DNA from: Aminomonas paucivorans DSM 12260 | GTDB lineage: Bacteria; Synergistota; Synergistia; Synergistales; Synergistaceae | DNA: 64,000 bases | Direction of reading: 5' to 3' | Assembly (NCBI RefSeq): GCF_000165795.1 | Contig: NZ_CM001022.1 | Coordinates: 434,001-498,000 of the forward strand | Part shown: piece after piece, positions 1 through 8,030 of the stretch | How positions within the stretch are numbered: the first letter of the stretch is position 1 | Layout: every line of letters begins with the position of its first letter | Made by a program: the position numbers and the translations under genes | Notes under the pieces: generated by a model | The model's input: only the letters and a program-made list of their open reading frames with translations | Told to the model about the DNA's origin: nothing | Databases searched by the model: none

Positions 1-16
1 CCGGAACCGGAAGAAG

Positions 17-51
17 AAGGAGCGAGGGTCCCGACGGGGCCCTCGCTCCTT
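17..51. terminator. Hairpin terminator at window edge
   Basis: A 12-bp perfect stem (17-28 with 40-51) and 11-nt loop is followed on the plus strand by GGTTTTT, and on the minus strand by CTTCTTC. It lies 15 bp past the stop of the minus-strand chemoreceptor, so it probably serves that gene and a plus-strand gene lying off the window. Confidence 0.7.
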
Positions 52-65
52 GGTTTTTGGGGGGC

Positions 66-2126
66 TCAGCTCCGGTTCGGCAGGGACAGGGGGCCCTCCG
101 TGCGGAACCGGGACAGGTCCGTCTGGATCTTCTTGGACCCCTCCGCGAGTCCCTGGGACTCCAAGGCCACCTGCTCCGAGGCCCGGGACGTCTCCCCGGT
201 GGAATACCGGATGGACGAGAGGGCCTCCGTCACCTGCACCGTGCCCCTCGTGACCTGGTCCACGCCGCTGGCCATCTCCTGGGCGGCGGCGGCCTGTTCC
301 TCCGAGGTGGCGGCGATGTTCTGCATGGCGTCGTTCACCCGGGCGATTTCCCGCAGGGCCTCCCGGAGTTTTTCCCGGGTCGTCTGGGCGCGGGCCACGG
401 TCTCCTCCATGGCCGTCCCGGCCCTGCGGCTCACCTCCAGGGAGCCTTGGGTATCCTCCCGAAGGGAGCCGATGAGGGTCTCCACCTCCCGGGCGGCCTG
501 GGCGGATTCTTCCGCCAGTTTGCGCACCTCTTCCGCCACCACCGCGAAACCCCTCCCGGCCTCTCCCGCTCGGGCGGCCTCGATGGCGGCGTTCAGGGCC
601 AGGAGGTTGGTCTGGTCCGCGATGCTGCGGATGGTCCCCACGAAGCCGGAGATGGAGGAGACCGAATCGGCCACCTTGTGCATGCTTTCCAGGGATTCCC
701 GGCTCTGCTCCCCGATGGCCGCGATGGTCCGCACCACGTCGTCCACCTGGGTCACCGCCTGTTCGGAGAGGGCCGCCGTGTGCCCCGACGCCTCCGCGCC
801 CTGGGAAGCGGCGTTCGCCGCGTTGGTGGCGGAGGAGGAGACCTCCTCCACCCCCGCGTTGGTCTGCTGCAGGGCGGCGGAGTTGGACTCGGAGAGGGCG
901 GCGGCCTGATCCACGGAGGAACGGATCTCCTCCATGGAGGCCACGGATTCCTGGGAAAGGGCCGCCAGAGATTCCGCAGCGGCGTTCACCCGGGAGGCCT
1001 CCTCCCCCAGGGAGCGGATCAGGGAGGCCAGGTGCCCCCTCATGTCCTCCATGCTTCGGACCAGGACGCCGATCTCGTCGTGTCGCCGCAGCGCCCCTTC
1101 CTCGGCCCGGGTGGTCAGGTCCCCCTCGGCGATGGCGGCCATCTGGGCGCTGGTGTCCCGGATGGGTCTCGCCACGCTGCGGGCGAAGAGGAAGGCGAAG
1201 CCCACCCCCGCCGCCACGAAGACCAGGGTCAGGGCCAGGAGGGTCAGGGTGGTGGAGCGCACCGCCGCGAAGGCCTCCTCCTCCGGGACCGGGGCGGCCA
1301 AGGACCAGCCCGTGTCCCCGATGGGGGCGAAGGCCACGGTCATGCCCCGCCCGTCCTCGCGGTAGGTCCCCTCACCCCGTTCCCCCGCGGTCATGCGCCG
1401 GGCGATCTCCCGCAGGGAGGCGTCCCGTCCCTTGCCCTCCTCCAGCAGGTTTTCCAGGTTCTTCACCTTCTCCGGGTCGCTGTGGGCCACCAGGGCCCCG
1501 GAACGGTCCAGGGCGAAGGGGTGCCCCGTCTTGCCCAAGAGGATTTCGGAAACGATGCGGGAGAAGAGCGTTCCGTCCAGGGCGGCGGTGAAGACCCCCG
1601 TGATCGTTCCCTGGGGGTTTCGTACCGGGATGGCCGCCACGGAGACCAGCAGCCCCGTGGTCTTGCTCACCAGCGGGCTGGAGAGGTTGTCCTTTCCCTG
1701 GAGGGCAAGCCGGAAGTAGCCCCGGTCCCCCAGGTCCACGTCCTTGTCGTCGAAGGTGAACCCCTTGCCGTCGGGCCCCAGGAGGGTCAGGTTGGTGAAC
1801 TCCGGGTACAGGGCCTTCACCTCCCCGAGGATCTGGCATAGCCGTTCCCGGTTCTCCCGGTAGGCCGTCTCGTCGGCCCGGTCGTGGGCCCGGGGGAAGC
1901 GATCGTTGGCGGCGGCGGTGGTCAGGATGGCGTAGATCCTCTGGATGCGGGCATCCAGGGTGGAGGCCACCTCCAGGGAGGTGCGTCTCAGGGCGGCGTG
2001 CAGCTCCTGGGAGAGTGCCCGGCGGAAGAGGGCGAGGCCCGTTCCCCCAAGGACGAGGCAGGTCAGGGCCACCATCAGGGAAACCACCACCAGGAGCCGT
2101 GCCTGGATGCTTTGGAAACGGAACAT
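66..2126 (-). CDS. Methyl-accepting chemotaxis protein with dCache sensor
   Basis: A 686-residue transmembrane chemoreceptor. An N-terminal membrane helix (about 13-35) precedes a roughly 240-residue periplasmic double-Cache-like sensor; a second helix (about 285-310), a HAMP segment and a long coiled-coil signalling domain follow. The tip motif [20 protein letters not shown], which contacts CheA/CheW in this family, is intact. The ATG is preceded by GGAGGAGG at good spacing. The gene starts 15 bp after the stop of the secreted Synergist-CTERM protein, so the two are probably co-transcribed. The ligand cannot be read from sequence; amino acids are common ligands of dCache domains. No flagellar genes are nearby. 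Confidence 0.93.
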   Translation of the reverse strand: MFRFQSIQARLLVVVSLMVALTCLVLGGTGLALFRRALSQELHAALRRTSLEVASTLDARIQRIYAILTTAAANDRFPRAHDRADETAYRENRERLCQILGEVKALYPEFTNLTLLGPDGKGFTFDDKDVDLGDRGYFRLALQGKDNLSSPLVSKTTGLLVSVAAIPVRNPQGTITGVFTAALDGTLFSRIVSEILLGKTGHPFALDRSGALVAHSDPEKVKNLENLLEEGKGRDASLREIARRMTAGERGEGTYREDGRGMTVAFAPIGDTGWSLAAPVPEEEAFAAVRSTTLTLLALTLVFVAAGVGFAFLFARSVARPIRDTSAQMAAIAEGDLTTRAEEGALRRHDEIGVLVRSMEDMRGHLASLIRSLGEEASRVNAAAESLAALSQESVASMEEIRSSVDQAAALSESNSAALQQTNAGVEEVSSSATNAANAASQGAEASGHTAALSEQAVTQVDDVVRTIAAIGEQSRESLESMHKVADSVSSISGFVGTIRSIADQTNLLALNAAIEAARAGEAGRGFAVVAEEVRKLAEESAQAAREVETLIGSLREDTQGSLEVSRRAGTAMEETVARAQTTREKLREALREIARVNDAMQNIAATSEEQAAAAQEMASGVDQVTRGTVQVTEALSSIRYSTGETSRASEQVALESQGLAEGSKKIQTDLSRFRTEGPLSLPNRS

Positions 2127-2141
2127 GGGGATCCCTCCTCC

Positions 2142-3695
2142 TCAGTGTCGGTTTCGCGCCAGGATCAGAAGGGGCAGGAGGAGAGCCAGGAGCAGGAGTC
2201 CCTGGAACCCCCCGTTGCACCCCCCGCCTCCTCCCCCGGATTGCGAGGTCGGGGGGCCGTAGCAGACGTTCCCCGCGTTCCGGTCCATCAACTCGGAGAA
2301 GGAGGCCGGAGCCCGGTGGACCCCGTCCCCGATGTTGCGGACCAGAGCGGAGGACGGAGAGGTCCCCGGGCCTACCAGCAGGAGGATCTGCCCGTTCGCC
2401 TGGCCGTCCGAGTCGTCGGGGCCCCCGTCGGAGACCGTCACGGAGGCCGTCTCCCCCGTGGCCCCGGAGGAGCGGGCCTGTTGGGCGGAGTAGTGATACG
2501 TGAAGATGCGTCCCTCGTTCGCGGGAAGGGGCCCGGGCAGGTGAAGGGTCACGGTGGTGGACCCTCCCGTGGAGAGCCCGGAGATCTGGAGGGCGTAGAT
2601 GCCCACCTGGAGGATGCCTCCCAGCTTGGAGATGCTGCCCTCAGGGGACTGGTAGCCCTCCGGGAGGATGGCCCTCAGGTGCAGCCCCTCCAGGGAGAGG
2701 AGGCTCCCCGAGGAGGTCACGAAGCCGATGGCCCCGTTCCAGCACTGTGTTGTGCAGGCCTTGGCGTTGGGCTCCGTGTTGTCGAAGGAGCGGTTTCCCA
2801 CCGTCACGGGACCCGGATCCTGAGCGTCCGCCACCCCGTTCCCGTTGGAGTCTCCCGGGTCCGCAAGCTGGAAGGTCCCGAGGTCGGACCACTCGCTCCA
2901 GTTTCCCTGGTCGTCTCGGTAGCGCAGCCGGAAGGCGTAGTTCCCCACGGGGTAGAGCCGGGGGGGCAGATCCAGGGCCGTGGCGGGCCCCGTCAGCAGG
3001 GCCAGCAGGGGGGTCCCGGAAGGGGTCGTCTTGCGGTTTGCCCGGAGGAGGGCTGCCAGCCCTTCGGTCGGTCCGGAGGGGGACCCGGAGAGTTCCCACT
3101 CCGTGGCGGCGTGGGGATGGGGCCCCTCGTAGGGGCTTCCCTGGAGGGTCAGAACGCCCCGGTCCGCGGTCCCGGAGGGAGAGACGGGGGAGGGCTTCCC
3201 CGGTCCTGCGGGGGTGGGGGTGGGAGAGGGCGTCGGCGTGAGGCTTGGGGTCGGGGTGAGGGTGGGTGTGGGGCTCGGGGTGACGGAGGGCGTCGGGGTG
3301 GGGTCGGCTCCGGCTACGGAGAAGGAGGTGCTGACGGACTCGTGGGTTCCTCCGTTGACGATGACGACCCACCAGTGGTAGGTGCCGCTGGGTAGGGAGG
3401 GGCCGGTGGCGGAGTTGGAGCCTGCGGGAGCCCCGTCGGCGGAGGCGACGACGGACGAGGCGCCTCCTTCGGGTTCCAGGTAGACCGAGACGGTTCCCCC
3501 GGAGTTGTCGTAGTCCGCCGTCCAGGTGAACACCACCGGGTCCCCCCCCGGCAGGACGGCCTCGGGGGCGGGGGCCACGTTGACTATTGTGCTGCCCCAG
3601 GAGGGGGAGGTCCCAAGGAGGAGGACGAGGAAGGCGAGGCGGCACAGCCGGAGGGGGCGCGAAAGACCACTGCGGAGCCGGGCGGTTCTTCTCAT
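2142..3695 (-). CDS. Secreted protein with Synergist-CTERM-type sorting signal
   Basis: A 517-residue exported protein. The ATG chosen gives a classic signal peptide (basic start, hydrophobic LAFLVLLLG, cleavage near SWG). A beta-rich N-terminal domain is followed by a Thr/Pro linker (132-162), then a region resembling the choice-of-anchor U domains of surface proteins (GLSTGGSTTVTLHLPGPLP). The C-terminus is a Gly run, then GCNGG, a hydrophobic helix and a short basic tail (ARNRH), the architecture of the Synergist-CTERM signal used for cell-surface sorting in Synergistota. Its position between a FecR-domain gene and a chemoreceptor suggests an envelope role. The function of the mature protein is unknown. 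Confidence 0.8.
   Translation of the reverse strand: MRRTARLRSGLSRPLRLCRLAFLVLLLGTSPSWGSTIVNVAPAPEAVLPGGDPVVFTWTADYDNSGGTVSVYLEPEGGASSVVASADGAPAGSNSATGPSLPSGTYHWWVVIVNGGTHESVSTSFSVAGADPTPTPSVTPSPTPTLTPTPSLTPTPSPTPTPAGPGKPSPVSPSGTADRGVLTLQGSPYEGPHPHAATEWELSGSPSGPTEGLAALLRANRKTTPSGTPLLALLTGPATALDLPPRLYPVGNYAFRLRYRDDQGNWSEWSDLGTFQLADPGDSNGNGVADAQDPGPVTVGNRSFDNTEPNAKACTTQCWNGAIGFVTSSGSLLSLEGLHLRAILPEGYQSPEGSISKLGGILQVGIYALQISGLSTGGSTTVTLHLPGPLPANEGRIFTYHYSAQQARSSGATGETASVTVSDGGPDDSDGQANGQILLLVGPGTSPSSALVRNIGDGVHRAPASFSELMDRNAGNVCYGPPTSQSGGGGGGCNGGFQGLLLLALLLPLLILARNRH
3210..3302 (-). repeat. Thr/Pro repeat linker within the CTERM protein
   Basis: The coding DNA holds tandem imperfect copies of TPTPS/TPTPT-type units, about 31 residues, forming an extended linker between the two halves of the exported protein. 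Such tracts are usually spacers and change length easily by slippage. Confidence 0.8.
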
Positions 3696-3804
3696 GAACG
3701 GATCCCCCTTTCCCATGCGAAACCGGGATCATCCGCCGGGGGCCCAGGGGCACGGCGACCCCTGAGCCCTTCGGCATCCGGGAGAGACGGCGCTTGCGTG
3801 GGGG

Positions 3805-4554
3805 TTACAGGCAGGGGTCATGGCCGCCGAAGGGGCCTCCGTCTCGTTCTCCGCCGCCTCCTCCGCCCCCGCCGGGCTGGGAGGGAGCGGGAGGAGAAGG
3901 GGGGGAGGAGGGGCCGACGCTCGGCAGGGTCCCCGGGACGGTGGGAGGGGCGGGAGGCGTGAGGGCCTCCTGGACGTCCGTGGCGGAGACGGTGGTGGAC
4001 ATGCCCGTCCCCAGGGTCTGGGTGTTCCCCAGGGCGTCGGTGACCTCCACGGTGCCCCCGGTGACGGAGACGCTGGAGGTGCCGTTTTCCGTCACCGCCA
4101 CCCCGAACTCGGTGCCTCGCACCGACGCCACCAGCACCGGGGTGGCCACGTCCAGGGGCGTCCCGGGCTTCACGCGGTACCAGCCCGTTCCCTGGTCCAT
4201 GCGGTAGGTCTCGGGTACCTTGCCGGGGGGGACGTTTCGGGGTTCCTTTCCCGGCTCCGCCCCGTAGGAGAGGGTGGTCTTTTCGGTGACCCGGACCTCC
4301 ACCTGTCCCTTCGCGGAGTGCAGGGTGACCAGGGAACCCGGAGCCGTCCGGAGCTTGGCCCCCTCCGGCAGCTCCGCCCCGAGGGCCGCAGGCTTCCACT
4401 GTTTCTGAACCGCGTCGTAGACCTCCGCCTTCCCCACCAGCGCGACCACCTTGGCGGCCCCCCAGGCCGGAACGGCCCAGACCAGGGTCGCCAGGGCGAG
4501 GGCCAGCAGGACGACGTGGCGCCTCCTGCCCCCTTGCGGATCTCCGTGCCTCAT
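3805..4554 (-). CDS. FecR-domain periplasmic protein
   Basis: A 249-residue protein. Starting at the ATG seven bases after GAGGAGG gives a good signal peptide (basic MRHGDPQGGRRR, hydrophobic core, PAWGA cleavage). The mature part carries a FecR fold: an SH3-like start (VALVGKAEVYD), then a beta-helical run with TPVLVASVRGTEFGVAV, the family's signature block. The tail is Pro-rich, has eight consecutive glycines and ends DPCL. FecR domains in non-FecIR settings bind surface ligands or peptidoglycan. No sigma factor or TonB receptor lies nearby, so the classic iron-signalling role is unlikely. It has its own promoter and is followed by the Synergist-CTERM gene 109 bp on. Confidence 0.82.
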   Translation of the reverse strand: MRHGDPQGGRRRHVVLLALALATLVWAVPAWGAAKVVALVGKAEVYDAVQKQWKPAALGAELPEGAKLRTAPGSLVTLHSAKGQVEVRVTEKTTLSYGAEPGKEPRNVPPGKVPETYRMDQGTGWYRVKPGTPLDVATPVLVASVRGTEFGVAVTENGTSSVSVTGGTVEVTDALGNTQTLGTGMSTTVSATDVQEALTPPAPPTVPGTLPSVGPSSPPSPPAPSQPGGGGGGGGERDGGPFGGHDPCL

Positions 4555-4596
4555 GCCCATCCCTCCTCGAACGATGTCGGGTCGGTCCAGACGCTT

Positions 4597-4618
4597 GAGC
4601 CTCTTGGCAGAGAGGCTC
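4597..4618 (-). other. Hairpin at the 5' end of the fecR-like transcript
   Basis: An 8-bp perfect inverted repeat (4597-4604 with 4611-4618, GAGCCTCT/AGAGGCTC) starts within a few bases of the predicted transcription start. It could stabilise the 5' end of the mRNA or act as an operator; a terminator for thiT is less likely because no T-run follows. Confidence 0.45.
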
Positions 4619-4627
4619 TTTAGCGTC

Positions 4628-4656
4628 ATATTAGGGCAATGGGATGAGATGGACAA
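4628..4656 (-). promoter_or_regulatory. Sigma-70 promoter for the FecR-domain gene
   Basis: On the minus strand TTGTCC (4651-4656), a 17-bp spacer and TAATAT (4628-4633). Transcription would start near 4621, giving a leader of about 67 nt before the ATG at 4554. Confidence 0.65.
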
Positions 4657-4672
4657 GGTGGGGCGTTTCGGG

Positions 4673-5206
4673 TCACCGAGGGGAAGCGGCCTGCCCGACC
4701 TTTCCCGCCAGCCTCCGGGCCAGGGGGATCGCCGCCGCGCCGGAGAGGATCAGGCTGGGGGCGAGGAAGGTCCCGTTGTACGACAGGGAGTAGAGCCACA
4801 CGTTGGTCCCCTGGGGGGCGAAGGAGGCGAAGAAGACCACCCCGGAGAGGACGTGGCAGAGCAACCGGGCCCCCCCGCCCAGCAGGAGCCCCGCGATCTG
4901 CCGGGGCAGCCCGTCGCCCCGGAAGATCCCTGCCAGGCCCACGGCCCCGAAGGCCACGGGGTAGTCCAGGAGGGCTTGGAGGGGGTGCACCACGTAGCCC
5001 CCGAAGAACAGCTGGAGGAGGCCGGAGAGGGTCCCCGCGGCGATCCCCGCCCGGGGACCCCGCAGGAGAGCGAAGGCCAAGAGGGGGGCCATCTCCAGGG
5101 TCACGGAGCCCCCTTGGGGCAGGGCGAAGAGCTTCAGGTTGGACAGGACCAGGGACAGGGCGGCGGCGACGGCGCCCTCCGTCAGGGCGCGGGTGCGGTC
5201 GGACAT
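4673..5206 (-). CDS. thiT: Thiamine ECF transporter S component ThiT
   Basis: A 177-residue integral membrane protein with about six hydrophobic segments. It has the ThiT hallmarks LPQGGSVTLEMAPLLAFALLRG near the N-terminus (substrate-binding loop), HPLQALLDYPVAFG, and an Asn/Tyr-rich late segment. ThiT binds thiamine and works with the shared ECF energising module (EcfA/A'/T), which is not in this window. The ATG at 5206 has AGGAGGT eight bases upstream; upstream in-frame codons lie inside the riboswitch terminator and are not coding. The TPP riboswitch strongly supports the substrate. Confidence 0.9.
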   Translation of the reverse strand: MSDRTRALTEGAVAAALSLVLSNLKLFALPQGGSVTLEMAPLLAFALLRGPRAGIAAGTLSGLLQLFFGGYVVHPLQALLDYPVAFGAVGLAGIFRGDGLPRQIAGLLLGGGARLLCHVLSGVVFFASFAPQGTNVWLYSLSYNGTFLAPSLILSGAAAIPLARRLAGKVGQAASPR

Positions 5207-5268
5207 GGAGAAGACCTCCTTCCCGGGAGGCGGCCCGGGGCCGGACGTCATCGGGGAGAAACGCAAAG

Positions 5269-5289
5269 GGCCGCGCCCAGGGCGCGGCC
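5269..5289 (-). terminator. Terminator of the TPP riboswitch expression platform
   Basis: A 9-bp GC stem (5269-5277 with 5281-5289) with a 3-nt loop is followed on the minus strand by CTTTGCGTTTCT. It sits between the aptamer and the thiT ribosome binding site, so ligand binding probably promotes its formation and premature termination. Confidence 0.7.
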
Positions 5290-5315
5290 GAAGAGAGGGG
5301 TCCTTGGAGGTTCCA

Positions 5316-5404
5316 GGGGGCACCATCCCTTCGCCGGCATGACCCGGATCAGGTTCAAGGGGTCGAGGCCCTGCGGCCTCCTCTCAGTCGTTTCCGACTC
5401 CCCC
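5316..5404 (-). promoter_or_regulatory. TPP (thi-box) riboswitch
   Basis: The minus strand shows the conserved TPP aptamer pieces in order: a closing G-run (P1), CTGAGAGG, a variable hairpin, CCCTTGAACCTGATCCGGGT, CATGCCGGCGAAGGGA, and the pairing C-run. It is 110 bp upstream of thiT and is followed by a terminator, so high thiamine pyrophosphate should shut down thiamine uptake. Confidence 0.95.
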
Positions 5405-5415
5405 GATGCGCCTCC

Positions 5416-5444
5416 ATTCAAGGGGAAGGGCGCGTCCTTGTCAA
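5416..5444 (-). promoter_or_regulatory. Promoter of the riboswitch-thiT transcript
   Basis: Minus strand: consensus TTGACA (5439-5444), a 17-bp spacer and TTGAAT (5416-5421). The predicted start near 5409 falls just before the aptamer. Confidence 0.75.
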
Positions 5445-5493
5445 TGGACGCCCGGTACGGAAGGGGTTCAGCCGGAGAAGGAGGGAGGGCGCC

Positions 5494-7656
5494 ATGATCC
5501 CGAAGGCGTGGAGGGGACGACGTTCCGGTTTCTCCCTGCTGGTCCTGGCGGCGGGGCTGCTGGGGGCTCTCCTGGGGGCCAGCCCTCCCGCCCCGGTGCG
5601 GGACCTGGACAGGCGGGCCTTCGACCTGCGCCTCTCCCTTCTGCCGGAGGTGCCCGTGCCCCTGGAGGTCGTCCTGGTGCTGGCTCGGGAGGAGACCTTG
5701 GCCCGTATGGGCCGTTGGCCCTGGCCGAGGCGCTACCACGCGGCCCTGCTGGATCGGCTGGGGGAGGCCCGGACGGTGGTGCTGGACATCCTCTTCCCCG
5801 AGGGAGGGGATCCGGAGGACGACGCCCTGCTGGCCCGGGCGGCGGCCCGGCACGGTCGGGTGGTGGCGGCGATCCACCTGGCCCCGGGGCAGGGGAAGGC
5901 TCCGCCCCGGATCCTTCCCCCCTACGACGCCCTGTTCCGAGGGGTGGCGGATGTGGGGGTCACCAACGTGGAGGCCGACGAGGACGGGGTGTTTCGCTAC
6001 GCCGTCCCCCTGTGGCCTGTGGCGGGAGGGGTCGCGCCCTCCCTGTCCCTGGCGGGAGTCTCCTTGGCCCTGGGCCTGAAGCCGGAGGTGGAGGAGTCCC
6101 CCCGGGGACTGATCCTGCGCCTGGGGAAGGCCCGCCTGGATCTGGACGGGGATCGGCGCGTCTGGGTTCGGTTCTCCCGGGTTCCCCCGAGGGTGTTCGA
6201 GTACGGGGATGTCCTGGAGGGGAAGGTGCCCCCGGAGGCCTTCCGGGACCGCATCGTGGTGGTGGGGGTGGCCGCCGCCGGGGCGGGAGACGTGGTGACC
6301 GCCCCGAACGGGGGAGGGGTGCGAAGCCTTTTCGGCGCCCAGTTCAACGGGGAGACCATCCGCACGCTCCTGGGAGGAGGGACGCCCCGCTGGATTCCCC
6401 CCTGGGCCGCCGCCCTGCTGGGTGCCCTGGTGGCCTCCCTGGGGGCGGTCCTGGCCCTCTTCGCCCGACCCCTTTGGGCCGCCCTGGGTTTCGGCGGCCT
6501 GGTGGTCCTCCTCTTGGGGGGAGAGCAGGCGCTTTTGGCCTCGGGGCTGTGGGCCGCTCCCCTGGCAGGCCCCCTGACCCCGGGGGTCCTGACCTTCGGG
6601 ACGGGGCTGTACCTGCGTTTCCGGGTGCTCCACGGGGAGGAGCGGACCCATCGGCTTTCCGTTTTCGGCATCCTGGACCTGGTGCGGGAGACCCGAGATC
6701 CCAAGGAGATCCCCGAAAGACTTGCCTCGGTGTTGGCAGAGATCCGGGCTCAGGACGGCATCGAGGTGGAGTCCCCGGGGCTCTCCTTTCGGGAGGTCTT
6801 CGAACGGACCCGTGCCCTGGGGGTGGAGGAGGCCCTGGAGGGAGCGGGGAAGGAGGCGGTGGTCCTCGAGACCCCTCGGGACCCGTGGCGATTTCGGATG
6901 ATCGTCCCCCTGCCGGAAGAGGAGGAGACCCGCTACCTGCTCCTCCGCTGGCGCCGGTCCCTCCCCCTGGAGCAGGTCCGCAGCGTGGCGGCCCTGGCGG
7001 TGGCGGCAGACTGGTTCGCCCGGGCACTTACGGAGGCGAAGAAGCAGAAGGAGACCCTCTACCAGACCGTGGCGGCCATGGTGGAGGCCATCGACGCCAA
7101 GGACCCGGTGACGGCGGGGCACTCCCGCAGGGTCTGCGACCTGTCCGTGGAGCTGGCGCGCCACCTGGGGGCGGACGAGCGCACCCTGGAGGAGATCACC
7201 TTCGGGGGGATCATCCACGACGTGGGCAAGCTGGGGATCCCCGATGCGGTGCTGGGCAAGCAGGGCAAGCTCACCGACGAGGAGTTCGCCCTGATCCGGT
7301 CCCACCCCTCCGTGGGGGAGCGCATCCTGGCCCCCGTGTCCCTTCCGGAGGTGGCCAAGCAGGCCATGGCGGAGCACCACGAGAAGTGGAACGGCCGGGG
7401 CTACCCCCGAGGGCTCAAGGGAACGGAGATCAGCCTGGCGGGGCGGATCGTGGCGGTGGCGGACGTGTACGACGCCCTGGCCAGCGATCGCCCCTACAAG
7501 AAGGGGTGGCCCCTGGCGGAGGTGTGCGATCTGCTCTACAAGCAGTCCCGGGAGGATTTCGACCCCGACGTGGTGCAGGCCTTTTGGGAGATGAAGGCCC
7601 CGGAGGACTGGGTCCCCCCGGACCGGAGGCCTCCGACCGAGAATGCCTCCTCCTGA
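5494..7656 (+). CDS. CHASE2 sensor with HD-GYP c-di-GMP phosphodiesterase
   Basis: A 720-residue membrane protein. After an N-terminal helix, a CHASE2 extracytoplasmic sensor (about 30-290, with VVLVLAREETLARMGRWPWPRRYHA and VVLDILFPE) is followed by the three consecutive membrane helices typical of CHASE2 proteins. The C-terminal part is an HD-GYP domain: HSRRVCDLS, the metal-binding IIHDVGKLGIPD, RSHPSVGERIL, AEHHEKWNGRGYPRGL and DVYDALASDRPYKKGW, with all catalytic residues present. The expected activity is hydrolysis of cyclic di-GMP. A linker with KKQKETLY precedes the HD-GYP part. AGGAGGGAGGGCGCC leads into the ATG. The next gene on the same strand encodes a diguanylate cyclase, making an opposing pair. 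Confidence 0.93.
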   Translation: MIPKAWRGRRSGFSLLVLAAGLLGALLGASPPAPVRDLDRRAFDLRLSLLPEVPVPLEVVLVLAREETLARMGRWPWPRRYHAALLDRLGEARTVVLDILFPEGGDPEDDALLARAAARHGRVVAAIHLAPGQGKAPPRILPPYDALFRGVADVGVTNVEADEDGVFRYAVPLWPVAGGVAPSLSLAGVSLALGLKPEVEESPRGLILRLGKARLDLDGDRRVWVRFSRVPPRVFEYGDVLEGKVPPEAFRDRIVVVGVAAAGAGDVVTAPNGGGVRSLFGAQFNGETIRTLLGGGTPRWIPPWAAALLGALVASLGAVLALFARPLWAALGFGGLVVLLLGGEQALLASGLWAAPLAGPLTPGVLTFGTGLYLRFRVLHGEERTHRLSVFGILDLVRETRDPKEIPERLASVLAEIRAQDGIEVESPGLSFREVFERTRALGVEEALEGAGKEAVVLETPRDPWRFRMIVPLPEEEETRYLLLRWRRSLPLEQVRSVAALAVAADWFARALTEAKKQKETLYQTVAAMVEAIDAKDPVTAGHSRRVCDLSVELARHLGADERTLEEITFGGIIHDVGKLGIPDAVLGKQGKLTDEEFALIRSHPSVGERILAPVSLPEVAKQAMAEHHEKWNGRGYPRGLKGTEISLAGRIVAVADVYDALASDRPYKKGWPLAEVCDLLYKQSREDFDPDVVQAFWEMKAPEDWVPPDRRPPTENASS

Positions 7657-8030
7657 ACGGCGGGGTTCCGGGGAAGCTCCGACTCCCTGCGGAAGGCCCT
7701 GCTTCGTTCGGTGAGGTTTCCGGCTATACTGGAGCGCACGGACGCCGGAGGATCGGCCCCGTCACCGGGAAGAGGGATCGGCGCGCAACGGACGAAGCAC
7801 GCTGCGGGATCGCTTCGAGAGTCCCCAAGGGCCTCCGGAACGGGTACGAGGGGGACGGAAGGTGTGACCCCGAAGGGTGCCGCCGGGGGTGTCGCGTCTC
7901 GTTTCGTTTCTTGTCGCCGAGGATCGGAACCGGAGGAGACGCCCCGTAAGCGCTCGGGCGGCCCGGTTGTGCGCGTCGTCCAACCAGCAGGCATCCGGCC
8001 CCGCATGTCCGAAGGGAGAGCCCCCATTTC
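7657..8030 (+). other. 374-bp intergenic region with a weak promoter candidate
   Basis: No convincing gene is visible. A TATACT (7725-7730) could be a -10 element, with a poor TTCGTT -35 at 7703-7708 (16-bp spacer). If it is used, the cyclase mRNA would have a leader of about 290 nt. Composition is more mixed than in neighbouring genes, like the cyclase gene that follows. Confidence 0.35.

Noticed and set aside
57-1841. Plus-strand open frame opposite the first chemoreceptor
   Set aside because: Shadow of a high-GC receptor gene; similar antisense frames occur opposite all five receptors.
3210-3302. Short tandem DNA repeat of structural interest
   Set aside because: It is simply the coding DNA of a Thr/Pro linker within an exported protein.
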